64,000 nucleotides of DNA, from positions 149,567,405-149,631,404 of the forward strand of contig OX422221.1 in the NCBI GenBank assembly GCA_949130495.1. Reading direction: 5' to 3'. The notes below the pieces were generated by a model. That model was not told where the DNA came from, did no database searches, and worked only from the letters and a program-made list of their open reading frames with translations. This document shows positions 49,851 through 61,360 of the stretch, piece after piece. How positions within the stretch are numbered: the first letter of the stretch is position 1; each line of letters begins with the position of its first letter. This DNA is from Sambucus nigra (taxonomy: Eukaryota > Streptophyta > Magnoliopsida > Dipsacales > Adoxaceae). Made by a program: the position numbers and the translations under genes.

Positions 49851-50800
49851 AAGAGAAGACATCTCGTCCGGCAAAAAAGAGGAAGAAGATGCCCCCTTAA
49901 ATGAGAGTGACGATGAGAATAACACTAGTAGGCTAGAAGTTGTAGTGAAACCACCCACGATTGCGCCCTTCCCTCAACAGTTTGTTACACCTCAAAAAGG
50001 GACCTCCCGCAAAGATGGGCTAGATGTATTTAATCAAGAAAATCTAAATTTCACTTTTCTCGATGCCATAAAGAAAATTCCCGCCTATGCTAAAGTCCTT
50101 AAGGAATTATTAACGGTGAAAAGAAGGCTAAAGGTGAAAAATAATGTCTTCCTAGAACAAAATATGACCTCCCACCCAAGTTTAAATATTTGGGTGTACC
50201 TACCATTTCGTGCATTAAAGAACTGAATAGAAAAAAATCTTACTTGATTTAGGGGAGAGTGTCAACATACTCCTTTATTTCATATATAGGAAACTAGATT
50301 TGGGGGACGTCAAGCCCACATCAATCACTATCTAACTCGCAGATCAGACCGTGAAGATACCCCGGGGGATTATCGAGGACGTGATAGTCCAAGTGGACAC
50401 TTTCTACTCCCCAGTAGATTGTCATTTGGGACACGGAGCCCTCCGTTCCCTCGAGAACTCATGTTCTCATCATCCTAGGCCACCCATTCTTAGCTATGGC
50501 TAATGCATTAATCAACACTCAAAATGGGAAAATGCAACTCACTTTTGGGAACATGACCCTCGAGACGAATATCTTCAATATCATCAAGAAAGTGTGTGAG
50601 GCGAATGAATATCACGCGATAAATCTTATTGAGGAGATAGTAGAGGATAAAAAAATGATAAATATCAGTGGAGATGCCTTTGGAGCATGTATTGAGAGTG
50701 ACGGGATGTACACCAACTTTGAGAGGGAAGTGGAGGAGTTAAGAGTGATCTTAGATGAGAGAGTATCAGACGAGGACTTAAGATATGTGAATTAGGTTCT
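49851..50800 (+). pseudogene. Athila protease region
   Basis: After a linker (VVVKPPTIAPFPQQF, FLDAIKKIPAYAKVLKELL) comes a retropepsin-like block whose active-site DxG region reads LLDLGESVNIL near 50240, then DLGDVKPTSITI and RGIIEDVIVQVDTFY. The characteristic Athila phrase GHPFLAMANALINTQNGKMQ and LTFGNMTLETNIFNI follows at 50481-50580. Stops and frame changes break it. The protease would process the polyprotein. Confidence 0.78.
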
Positions 50801-52480
50801 ATATTCGAGGATTTACTACCGAGGGAGTCATGCATAACCCCCTCTGATGAAAAATTACCCACACTCGAATTAAAGAAACTACCCTCCAATGTAAAATATG
50901 CTTATTTGGGAGAGGATGAGACATTTCCCGTTGTTGACTCCTCTGGCCTAGATAAAGAGCACGAGGGTAAATTGGTAGTGATTTTGAGGAAGCACCGAAG
51001 TGCTTTTGGTTAGAGCATAGCAGATTTGAAAGGTATAAGTACCTTGATTTGTATCCATAAAATCCACCTAGAGGAGGACGTGAAGCCCTCAAGGGAAATG
51101 CAAAGGCGATTGAACCCCACTTTGAAAGATTTAGTGTAAGAGGAGATCATGAAGCTATTCAACGTAGGGATTATTTACCCAATCTCGGATATCAAATGGG
51201 TGAGTCATATCCAAGTCGTCGCAAAGAAGTGGGTAATGACTGTAGTCAAGAATGTCAAGGGTGAGTTAATTCTCCAACGTACCGCCACCGGGTGACTCAT
51301 TTGCATTGATTACTAGAAATTCAATATGCGCACTAGTAAAGATAATTTCCCCTTACCATTCATAAAAAATATGCAGAGAGATTAGTGGTAAACCCACACC
51401 ATTGCTTCCTTGACAGTTATTCCAGATATAATCAAATTGAGGTGGATGTGTTTGATTAAGAGAAGACGACTTTCACATGTCCCTTTGGAACGTTTGCCTA
51501 CAATGGATGCCATTTGGATTGTGTAATGCACCCGTGACCTTTCAAAGGTGCATGCTTATTCTCTTTAGCGACATGGTTAAAAGAGGTCTTGAGGTCTGTA
51601 TGGATGACTTTAGCATTTTTGGCCCATCTTTTGACCTTTGTCTTGCGAATCTTATAAATGTTCCAACTAGGTGTGTGGAACAGAACTTGGTATTAAATTG
51701 ATAGAAGTACCATTTTATGGTTATCGAAGGAATAGTTCTTGGCCACTTAGTGTCATCCAAAGGAATTGATCTTGATAGGGAAAAAATAGATGTCATAGTC
51801 GAGTTTCCCCCACACAGATCACTAAAGGATATGCGCTCTTTCTTGGGCCACACAGGTTTTTATAGAAGGTCTATTAAGGATTTTAGTGCCATTGCTAGAC
51901 CTTTGAGTAACCTTATTATGAAGGATGCCCCCTTTGAGTGGAATGAAGAATGTCAAATTATTTTTGATAAATTGAAAAGCATTCTTGTTTCCACCCCCAT
52001 TATGCAAGCTCTGAATTGGTCCCTTCCATTCGAGCTTATATGTGATGTGAGCGATTATGCTATAGGGGCTATTTTGGGCCAAATAAAAGAGAAGAGAGCT
52101 CATGAAATCTACTACTCTAGCCGAACGTTAACTGAACTGCAACTCAATTACTCCACCACAAAGAAAGAATTGCTAGTGATAGTTTTTCCCTAGATAAGTT
52201 CCTCTCTTATCTCATCGATTTGCCTATCACTTGCTTTACCGACCATGCGATGCTTAAATATCTCCTTTCCAAAAATTATGCTAAGCTGCATCTCATAAGG
52301 TGTATCCTACTCCTATAAGAGTTCAAAATATCCATAAAAGACAAGAAAGGAGTAGCAAACTTCGTTGCCAATCATTTGTCCCGACTTTCGTCCAACGTGC
52401 CTAGTGATCCTCTACCCATAGACGAATATTTTCTTGATGAGAAGTTATTTTCCACCTCTTACCTCCCCTGATTTGTGAAC
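50801..52480 (+). pseudogene. Athila reverse transcriptase and RNase H
   Basis: RT blocks appear in several frames: NPTLKDLV, EEIMKLFNVGIIYPISD, WVSHIQVVAKK, MPFGLCNAPVTFQRCMLILF (51489-51550), VCMDDFSIFGPS (the MDD active site, intact, about 51597), and GHLVSSKGIDLDREKIDVI. The connection and RNase H follow: FLGHTGFYRRSIKDFSAIAR, LICDVSDYAIGAILGQ (RNase H Asp) and YYSSRTLTELQLNYSTTKKE, ending near 52190, after which the frame is lost. A VANFVANHLSR-like phrase can be read near 52350-52385. Confidence 0.85.
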
Positions 52481-52559
52481 ATAGTTAATTATCTTGTCAC
52501 GGGAGCCGTTCCTCCCAATTAGACACCGCAAGAGTGGAAGAAGTTACTTACTTGGTCAT

Positions 52560-53763
52560 GCATATTTTTATACGACTATCCGTTTCTATTCAAATATTGT
52601 GCAGACCAAATCATTCGACGTTGTGTACCAGATGACGAGACACATATCGTTATCGAATTTTGTCATACAGAAGCACGTGGAGTCCACTTATCGACGAATA
52701 AGACGGCCATTAAGATTCTTCAAAGTGGTCTGTATTGACCTATAATTTTTTGGGATGTAAATGTTTATTGCAAAGCTTGTGATAGATGTCAAAGAATGAG
52801 ATCCATCACCCACCGAGACATGATGACATCGACCCCCGTACTTGTCATTGAGATATTTGAATGTTGGGCTATTAACTTCATGGTCCCTTTCCCTCCCTCC
52901 TTTGGTTTCCGATAAATCCTCGTTGCGGTAGATCATTTATCGAAATGGTAAAGGTCGTAGCTACCAAGACTAATGATAATAAGGTGGTGATCAAGTTCTT
53001 GCAAGAACACATACTTTCTTGCTTCGGTGCTCCGAAGGAAATTATTAGTGATAATGACAAGCACTTTTGTAATCGTCTATTTTAAAAACTTATGAGAAAG
53101 TATGGAGTTCTTCACAAGGTTGGGACAAATTATCATCCCCAAACGAGTGGGTAAGCCAAGTTAGCCGATCGTGAAATCAAGAACATTCTGGAAAAGATTG
53201 TCGATCCTAATAAAAAAGATTGGTCCCTTCACTTGAATGATGCGATATGGGCTTATAGAACCACATATAATAACCCCCTCGCGATGTCACCATTTAGCTT
53301 TATATATGGCAAGCCTTGCCATCTCCCCATGGAGCTCGAACACAAAGATTATTAGGAAATCAAGAGAATGAACTACAATTTAGACAATGCCGATGAAGCA
53401 CGCAAGCTTCAATTTAATGATTTGGAAAAGATGCGCAATGATGCATATGAGAATGAAAACAAATAAAAAAATAGGATGAAACTCGCACATGATAAAATCA
53501 TCCAATGCAAAGAGTTTTATTCAGGACAAAAAGTGCTTATCTATAACTCCCTTCTACATTTGTTTCCCGATAAATTACGTTCGCAGTGGACAGGCCCATT
53601 TGTAGTGAAAGAAGTGTTCCCCCACAGAGCCGTTGAATTGGAATATATAAAGGTCAGATACACATTCAAAGTTAATGGACAATGCCTAAATCCATATTTA
53701 AAAATGTGTGTTGAAGAAGCTGACACCATTTGGTTGTCGGGTCCCATTTACGGGGTTGATTAA
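52560..53763 (+). pseudogene. Athila integrase
   Basis: A zinc region can be read as CHTEARG, TAIKILQSGLYWP and CKACDRCQRM (52660-52800). The core has CWAINFMVPFPPS, where the first catalytic Asp of the usual GIDFMGPFP block is now Asn, then EIISDNDKHF (second Asp) and REIKNILEKI near the Glu. After WAYRTTYNNPLAMSPF and YGKPCHLPMELE, the C-terminal part QWTGPFVVKEVFPHRAVELE is open from 53476 to the normal stop at 53761. Several stops lie between. Confidence 0.85.
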
Positions 53764-54480
53764 GAGTGAAATGAGAGGTCGTCTCACCCCCATTGCGTAT
53801 GGGGTGAGTCTTGTGTGCATTAGCTAGTATGTATGTTTGGGTCGTTAGAGGTCTTTAGGATGAAAGTTCGTAGAGATATGAAAGCCAAGGAACAACACGA
53901 TAGAGTGTAGAGCATTTTGAGGGAAGTTGTTACTAATTTTGGAGTAAAATTATGCGTGGGAACATTTTGGGAATTTTTTGAAAAATCGAGTTTAGAAGAA
54001 TTCCACACTTAGTTTGTTTAGAAGAAGAAAGTTGGAGGCATTTAAAGAACGCTCGACTGGTTCGTGCTTTTCTTAATTAAGGGACAGGACCGATTCTCTG
54101 TAGAGGACGATTAAATTAAAAAAGGAACCAGACCGATTCACCCAAGAACTCGGACCGGTTCGGCTGTCTGCAAAATTTCACCATTTCTTAGTATTCATCC
54201 CCTTTTCCATCCAATCTTTCCCTCCACATTCTTCCTTCCAGATACATTTTCCCTCCATTTCCCCCTTTTTTTCCCCTCCATTATTCATCCCCCTTTCCCT
54301 CTATTTCATTTCCCTCCAATTCCTAACCCCCACCCCATCCTCACCTATAAATTCACCTCACCTCCCCCACTCCACTTCACACCTCCAAACTCTTCTTCCA
54401 ATATTAGATTCTTCCCAGATATTGCGATCCCTTTCCCATGGTAAACAGAGCATGCCCCGTAAAATAAGAATCCACCGAAA
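53764..54480 (+). promoter_or_regulatory. Region between pol and third ORF: motifs, pyrimidine tract, TATA-like box
   Basis: The first 280 bp show no feature. At 54050-54175 there is a cluster of CGACTGGTTCG, GGACCGATTC and CGGACCGGTTCGG motifs. A C/T-rich tract covers about 54185-54365, with CACCTATAAATTCACC (TATA-like) near 54340. This could be an internal promoter for the third ORF, or the pyrimidine tract of a splice acceptor, as proposed for env-like ORFs of related elements. Both readings are inference. Confidence 0.45.
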
Positions 54481-55620
54481 TCCTTACCGATGGAGACGGG
54501 TAATTCCACTCGTGCCAGGAGCGCATATGGTGTGAGAATTTTTTTCAATTCAGCCGGAAAAATGCAAATCGAGCTCCAAGTTAAGTTTGCCTAACTCCAT
54601 TCTTCAGTCACAAATATTTTTTGCCAGAGGGGGGGGGGGGGGGGGGGGGGGTGTCTCCAATTAGAGGAGACGCATCCAGTTGTTTGGGAGAACAAAGTGT
54701 GGTTCTTCAATGGCACCCTCGTTCGCATGGGAAAGTTCGAGGCCGAGGCGTATGTAGATGAGACACAAATTGCCTTCTCGTTTGAAGTCATAATCCAAAG
54801 GTTGCGAGCTATGGGAGTTCCAATCCCAAACAGGTACGTTTACCCCACAAATGCGATTCCAATTTCAAAATGTGGGTGCATCCTCCGCATTGTTGCCGGA
54901 CATGACTGGGATCGAGAGACCTTTCCCGTGTGGAATCTTAATGAAAAATAACACATTGCCTTCCATATCGTCTGCACTAATATCCTCCAAACATCAAATG
55001 AATTGGTGATGCACCCTCGCCAAGAAAACCTTCAGTTCCACCTCTTCGATCCCCACACCACTATCCATCTTGCACGCATTTTCTACGCCGACATTCTTCA
55101 CACTGCTATGGATCAGAAAGGTAAGTCCCCCTCCCATATCTCTGATTCATCACTTCCACCCTCGCCGACGTCGGTATTGAGTCCCCCGAACGTTTCCCCG
55201 CCTTCCAAAGCCCATTAGGAAGAATCCCGAATAAGGAGTGAGAGGCGAAGGGGTGTGCTATATGCCACGAAGGATGAGGATGTCGATATGGAGGAAGAGG
55301 AAGTAGAAGAGACGGAAGTGGAAGATGTGGATTATGAACCGAAGGGGGAGTTTGATGAATCCCATTTTAACACCACTGTAATTTCCCAACGTATTGACTC
55401 ATTGGAAAACCGTTTTGATACCTTCGAGCGCAATTATGTGAGAGACACTAGGATGATGATTCGCCTTCAAGCCAAAATGTACAAATTGCATGTGAGTCAG
55501 GATGTGCCACTCTCGACTTACTTCTATGATCCTAATGATCCTAGTGCCCCTGACTCATCTCATCAACCCCCACAATATGCCCTGTTTTGGTGTTTGGTTG
55601 CTTTGGTATTCCTTAGATAA
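54481..55620 (+). pseudogene. Athila third ORF (env-like position)
   Basis: One frame from 54697 to the TAA at 55618 holds a protein interrupted by stops at 54949 and 55216. Similar-looking coding sequence may begin near 54490 (METGNSTRARSAYG) on the far side of a poly-G run. Recognisable features are AMGVPIPNRYVYPTNAIPIS, HLARIFYADILH, a Ser/Pro-rich stretch, a very acidic segment (residues DVDMEEEEVEETEVEDVD), a coiled-coil-like block around VISQRIDSLENRFDTFERNY, and a short hydrophobic end (YALFWCLVALVFLR). The position fits the env-like ORF of Athila-type elements. Function is unknown, and I see no signal peptide. Confidence 0.65.
54630..54651. repeat. Poly-G run of 22
   Basis: An uninterrupted run of 22 G inside the third-ORF region. 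Such runs are unstable and can form G-quadruplexes; the length may also be affected by sequencing error. Confidence 0.9.
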
Positions 55621-55644
55621 TTCTTTGTATTTTTGGCTCTTTAT

Positions 55645-56681
55645 CACTACACCAAAACTAGCGATTGGTCACGACTAAAATCCCTGACCAAAACTGTGGG
55701 TCGCGGACTTGGGCCGTGACCCATGCCATGACGGGTCGCGACCCACATCTGTGACCCAAAACCGTGACAAATTGGTCGCGGCCAAAGTTCGCGACCCACG
55801 ACCGTGACAAAAAAATAAAAAAAAATTGGTCGCGGCCCTCATCCGTGATAAATTGGTTGCGGGCAAAGTTCGCGACCCACAACGATGACAAAAAAAATGA
55901 AAAAAAATGGCCGCGACCCAAGTCTGTGACCCAAAACCATGAAAAATTGGTCGCAGACTTAGGCCACAACCCACAACCGTGACGGAAAAAAGAAAAAAAA
56001 TGGTCACGGACTTTGACCGTAACCTTTTTTATGCGCGATGAAAAAAATAAAAATGCTCATGGAGAAAGTCCATGACCATATTTAACTATAATTTTAAAAA
56101 AAATGTATTTTCTTGGTCCAATCCTAAAATTGGGGGTCCTGTGAGTGCACCGTCGGTTGCTACGTGTAACGTTGGACGCGTACGAGGTGTTACAAATATT
56201 TATTATTGGCAAAACAATAAAAAAAATCACAAATTGCAAATCGAGAAAGTTGTTAATAAACAAATATATATACAAACTTAAAAATATTACACGTTTTAAT
56301 AATTCACAAAGAAAAAAAAATTGGGCAGAGTTTCCTCTATTTTCTTGACATTTCAAACCCTATAAATGTAAAACCTGCTTATTATAAAGCCCGCACGGCC
56401 ATAAAATTCAACAATTAAATTATAAAAGCCCGCACGACCATAAAACTAAACAATAAAAGCCCGCACGGCTGTAACTCATAAAAAATATAATCCTGAATGT
56501 CCACAACATATAAACAATATTCATGTTGTAAACCATTGCCTCCTTCATTTGTTCCACGTGAAAAAATCCTAAAAATGATAGGATACAAAAAAATAAAATA
56601 TATCAGTAACCAAGTAGTTTTACAAAAAATTTAATCAAGCTGAAAAATTGCATGTATGAGTTAAAATTATCAACATATCAA
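55645..56681. mobile_element. CACTA (En/Spm) transposon end with subterminal repeats
   Basis: CACTACACCAAAACTAGCG starts the element, preceded by TAT as a possible 3-bp duplication. From 55665 to about 56030, short repeats of GTCGCGACCCAC and ACCGTGAC in both orientations recur many times, as in subterminal regions bound by CACTA transposase. The element inserted at the end of the Athila third ORF. The opposite terminus (ending TAGTG) is not found before the window ends, and no transposase is seen. From 56050 to the satellite the sequence is AT-rich and unassigned. Confidence 0.82.
56386..56470 (+). repeat. Three short copies of AAAGCCCGCACGGCC
   Basis: Copies lie at about 56386, 56425 and 56456 (39 and 31 bp apart), separated by ATAAAA- and CAATTAAA-like spacers. 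Confidence 0.75.
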
Positions 56682-59600
56682 TGTTTTTATGACTAAGTCT
56701 AGAAATATGCAATTTACTGTCGTATTCTCAAATCGAGAGTCCCGCAGCTGTGTGGTGAGTTCCTATGAGTTACATTGGTCCCGTGGGAGGTGTTGGTGCC
56801 ACCCACGGGGCTGTTCGGGGGCTGTTTTGGGTTTTCACCATCTAATGCCATGTTTTTAAGCCTAAGTCTAGAAATATCCAAATTATCGTCGTATTCTCAA
56901 ATCGGGAGACCCGCGGCTGCGTGATCAATTCCTACGAGTTACATTGGTCCCGTGGGAGGTGTTAGAGCATCCCATGGGGACGTTCAAGGGTTGTTTTGGG
57001 TTTTCACCCTCTAACGCCATGTTTTTAAGCCTAAGTCTAAAAATATGAAAAATATCGTCGTATTCTCAAATCGGGAGTCCCGCGGAAGCGTGGTTAGTTC
57101 CTACGAGTTACATTGGTCCCGTGGGTGGTGTTGGTGCCTCCCACGGGACCGTTCGGGGGCTGTTTTGGGTTTTCACCTTCTAACGTCATGTTTTTAGGCC
57201 TAAGTCTAGAAATATACAAATTCTCATCATATTCTCAAACCGGGAGTCCCGCGACTACGTGGTCAGTTCCTACGAGTTACATTAGTCCCGTGGGAGGTGT
57301 TAGTGCCTAACACGGGGCTATTCTGGGTTTTCACCCTCTAACGCCATATTTTTAAGCTTAATTCTAGAAATATGCAAATATCGTCATATTTTCAAACTGA
57401 GAGTCCCACGACTGCGTGGTCAGTTCCTACGAGTTACATTGGTCCCGTGGGAGGTGTTGGTGCCACCCACGGGGCCGTTCGAGGGATGTTTTGGGTTTTG
57501 ACCCTCTAACGCCATGTTTTTAAGCCTAAGTTTAGAAATATACAAATTATCATCATTTTCTCAAACCGGGAGTCCCACGACTGCGTGGTAAGTTCCTACG
57601 AGCTACATTGGTCCCGTGGGAGGTGTTGGTGCCTCCCACGGGGCCGTTTGGGGGCAATTTCGAGTTTTCCGCAACTAACGCCATGTTTTGCCTAAGTCTA
57701 GAAGTATGCAAATTATATTCGTATTCTCAAACCAGGAGTCCCGTGGCTACATGGTCAGTTCCTATTAGTTACGTTGGTCTCGTGGGAGGTGTTGGTGCCT
57801 CCCACGGGGCCGTTCGGGGGCTGTTTTGGGTTTTCACACTCTAACGCCATGTTTTTAAGCTTAAGTCTAGAAATATTCAAATTATACTTATTTTTCTTAA
57901 ATCGGGAGTCCTGCGGCTGCGCGGTCAGTTCGTACGAGTTACATTGGTCCCGTGGGAGGTGTTGGGGCCACCCACCGAGCCGTTCGGGGGCTGTTTTGGG
58001 TTTTCACCCTCTAACGCCATGTTTTTGAGATTAAGTCTAGAAATATTCAATTTACCATTGTATTCTCAAACCGGGAGTCTCGTGACTGCATGGTCAGTTC
58101 ATACGAGTTACATTGGTCCCGTGGGAGTTTTTTGGTGCCTCCCACGGGGCCGTTTGGGGGTTGTTTTGAGTTTTCACTCTCTAACGCCATATTTTTAAGC
58201 CTAAGTATAGAAATATAAAAATTTTCATCATATTCTCAAATCGGGAGACCCACGGCTGCATGGTCAATTCCTACGAGTTACATTGGTCCCGTGAGAGGTG
58301 TTGGTGCCTCCCACGGGGCCGTTCGGGGGCTATTTTGGGTTTTCACCCACTAACACCATATTTTTAAGCCTAAGTCTAGAAATATGTAAATCATCGTATT
58401 CTCAAATCGGGAGTCTCGCGGCTGTGCGGTCAGTTTCTACGAGTTACATTGCTCCCGTGAGAGGTGTTGGTGCCTCCCACGGGGCCGTTTGGGGGCTGTT
58501 CTGGGTTTTCACCCTCTAACACCATGGTTTTAAGCCGAGTCTAGAAATATGAAAATTATTGTCATATTCTCAAGTCGAGAGTCCTGCGGCTGCGTGGTCA
58601 GTTCCTACGAGTTACAGTGGTCCCGTGGGAGGTGTTGGTGCACCACCCACGGGGCCATTAGAGTGCTATTTGGATTTTTACCCTCGAACGTCTTGTTTTT
58701 AAGCCTAAGTCTAGAAATATGCAAATTATTGTCGTATTCTCAAACCGGGAGTTCCGCGGCTACGGGGTCAGTTCCTACAAGTTACATTGGTCTCGTGGGA
58801 GGTGTTGGTGCCTCCCACGGGGCCGTTCGGGGGCTGTTTTGGGTTTTCCCCCACTAACGCCATGTTTTGCTTAAGTCTAGAAATATGCAAATAATTATAA
58901 TTTTCTGAAATCATGAGTCCCGTGGCTGCATGGTCAGTTTCTACGAGTTACATTGGTCCCGTGGGAGGTGTTGGTGCGCCACCCACGGGGCCATTAGAGG
59001 GCTATTTTGGATTTTTACCCTCGAACGTCTTGTTTTTAAGCCTAAGTCTAGAAATATGCAAATTATCGTCGTATTCTCAAACTGGGAGTCCTGCGGCTAC
59101 GGGGTCAGTTCCTACAAGTTACATTGGTCCCGTAGGAGGTGTTGGTGCCTCCCACGGGGCCGTTCGGGGGCTGTTTTGGGTTTTCCCCCACTAACGCCAT
59201 GTTTTGTTTAAGTCTAGAAATATGCAAATTATTATCATTTTTTGAAATCGGGAGTCCCATGGCTGCGTGGTCAGTTCCTACGAGTTACATTGGTCCCGTG
59301 GGAGGTGTTGGTCCCTCCCACGGGGCCGTTTGGGGGGCCTTTCTATCTTTTCACCCTCTAACGCCATGTTTTCAAGCCTAAGTCTAGAAATATGCAAATT
59401 ATCATTATATTCTCAAATCGAGAGTCTCATGGCTGCGCGGTCAGTTTCTTAGAGTTACGTTAGTCTCGTGGGAGGTGTTGGTGCCTCCCACAGGGTCGTT
59501 CGGGGGGCTGTTTTGGATTTTCACCCTCTAACGCCATGTTTTTAAGCCTAAGTATATAAATATGCAAATTATCATTGTAATCTCAAATTGGGTGTCCCGC

Positions 59601-60440
59601 GGCTGCATGGTCAGTTGCTACGAGTTACATTGGTCCCATGGGAGGTGTTGGTGCCACCCACGGTGCCGGTCGGGGGATGTTTTAGGTTTTCACCCTCTAA
59701 TGCCATGTTCTTAAGCATAAGTATAGAAGTATATAAATTATCATCGTATTCTCAAACCAAGAGTCCCGCGACTATGTGGTCAGTTCCTACGAGTTACATT
59801 GGTTCCGTGGGAGGTGTTGGTGCCTCCCACGGGGCCGTTCGGGGGCTGTTTTGGGTTTTCACCCTCTAACGCCATGTTTTTAAGCCTAAGTCTAGAAATA
59901 TGCAAATTATCGTCGTATTCTCAAACCAGGAGTCCCGCGGCTGCGCAGTCAGTTCCTATGAGTTACAATGGTCCCTTGGGAGGTGTTGGTGCCTCCTAGG
60001 GGGCCGTTCGGGGGCTATTTTGGGTTTTTACCCTTTAACGCCATGGTTTTAAGGCTAAGTCTACAAATATTCAAATTATCATCATAATCTTAAACCGGGA
60101 GTCCCGCGACTGCGTGGTCAATTTCTACGAGTTACATTGGTCCCGTGGGAGGTGTTGGTGCCACTTAGGGGGCCGTTCAAGGGCTGTTTCGAGTTTTCCC
60201 CCACTAACACCATGTTTTACGTAAGTATAGAAATATGCAAATTATCATTGTATTCCCAAACAGGGAGTACCGTGGCTGCACGGTCTGTTCTTATGACTTA
60301 AATTAGTCCCGTGGGAGGTCTTAGTGCCTCCCACAGGTCCGTTTGGGGGCTGTTTTGGGTTTTCACCCTCTAACCCCATGTTTTTAATCCTAAGTCTAGA
60401 AATATACAAATTGCCATCGTATTCTCAAACCGGGAGTCCC
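56682..60440 (+). repeat. Satellite array A, about 169-bp monomer, 22 copies
   Basis: The anchor TTGGTCCCGTGGGAGG or a close variant occurs at 56775, 56944, 57113, 57282, 57439, 57608, 57774, 57944, 58113, 58283, 58449, 58617, 58787, 58953, 59124, 59290, 59460, 59630, 59799, 59968, 60137 and 60303. Spacing is 166-171 bp apart from one 157-bp step. Monomers share CGGGAGTCCCGCG, TCCTACGAGTTACA, GCCTCCCACGGGGCCGTT, TTTTGGGTTTTCACCCTC and CCTAAGTCTAGAAATATGC. The open frames of up to about 100 codons repeat with the monomer and are by-products. The length is close to that of a nucleosome, as for many plant satellites. Confidence 0.97.
58617..59289 (+). repeat. Dimeric higher-order repeat within array A
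   Basis: The two-monomer block 58617-58952 is followed by a near-identical block 58953-59289. Both contain the unusual features GGGGCCATTAGAG, CCCTCGAACGTCTTG, GCTACGGGGTCAG and a shortened CCATGTTTTGYTTAAG. Adjacent single monomers differ more from each other than these dimers do. Confidence 0.85.
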
Positions 60441-61055
60441 TTCTCAATATGAGGAGCTTTGGGGCCTTTTCTATTCACTTGAGTCCATTTTTCTTCTCCA
60501 GTTACATTAGTGGTGGTAGCTTTAGTGTCAAGATTTATCATCCACACTCTTTTAATTTTGGGGCATTTGGAGATATTATGGCCAAAGGCAACATAGTGGG
60601 AACATGAGTTGGTCATAGCTTGCTATTTAACCTTAACACAAGTGGAAGAACCATTCTCCAAAATGAGGTTAATGGAGTTTGGGTAGCTAACTTTTGTCCC
60701 GATTTTAATGCAAATCCTAGTAAAGCTAATTCTATTCATATTTCTAGTGACTGAATCAACATAGATGAGGATTCCTATGGCACTAGAAATGTGATTGAGG
60801 CCTTTAACAGTCCAATATTGCATAGGGATGTTGGGGAAGATCACCCAAATTGGAACTCTAATAGTATCCTCTTTAAAGAACTTGAAGCCATGTTTCCATT
60901 TATTCAAAATTTTGGGGTTCCCCATGAAGTTCCAAAGGCCATTTCCCACCACCTCATATCTGTAAGTGGGGCTGTGATATTTGAAGAAAAAGTATCCATC
61001 ATCATGAGCAAACATTTTTCTCTTCATTCAACTCTTCTAGTCTTATCACATTGGT
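60441..61055 (-). pseudogene. LINE-3 ORF1 fragment (DUF4283), inverted
   Basis: On the minus strand an open frame reads FFFKYHSPTYRYEVV, NGLWNFMGNPKILNKWKHGF, KFFKEDTIRVPIWVIFPNIP, MQYWTVKGLNHISSAIGIL and RICIKI, which is the DUF4283 domain of plant L1 ORF1 (an RNA-binding particle protein). After a stop, a knuckle-like part continues (NSCSHYVAFGHNISKCP), lacking the usual CxxC spacing. It lies between the two satellite arrays. Confidence 0.85.
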
Positions 61056-61360
61056 TACCAAGAAAAAGTATTCAATTTTGCTTTGTGTTGGGGATGTGAA
61101 CTCATGTTTGGTTACCAAGGAAGCTTTGGATATATTTAGTAGTTTATTAGGGCTTAGGACTAATCGTTCTAAAAGTAATATGTTCATTACTAGATTAGAT
61201 GAAGAGGGGACTCTTTATGTGGTTAGCAATATCAACATTCCTCATAATAATCCCCATTTCTTATATTTAAGGGTTACTTTGATTTTTAATAGGCTAAAAG
61301 AGGTGGATTTATCCTGACTTAATGACAAAATCACTAGCAGAATTAAAAGTTGGACTAATA
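61056..61360 (+). pseudogene. LINE-3 RT fragment, opposite orientation
   Basis: The plus strand reads LLCVGDVNSCLVTKEALDIF, SSLLGLRTNRSKSNMFI, PHFLYLRVTLIFNRLKEVDL and KITSRIKSWTN, the part of an L1 RT just after the FADD site. It abuts the inverted ORF1 fragment directly, and it runs into a TA-rich microsatellite with no 3' end or poly(A). Confidence 0.82.

Larger units (their letters stand above)
46612..55644 (+). mobile_element. Athila-type Ty3/gypsy element, 3' end missing
   Basis: The order is 5' LTR, a TGGCGCCGTTG-type primer site, gag, protease, RT, RNase H, integrase and a third ORF downstream of pol. The Asp-tRNA-like PBS, the Gag phrases and the extra 3' ORF are typical of the Athila/Calypso branch. 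No 3' LTR follows; the element is cut by the CACTA end at 55645. Every ORF carries several stops. Confidence 0.88.

Noticed and set aside
55658..56007. Arg/Trp/Gly-rich open frames on the minus strand at the CACTA end
   Set aside because: They come from GTCGCGACC-type subterminal repeats and are not conserved as a protein.
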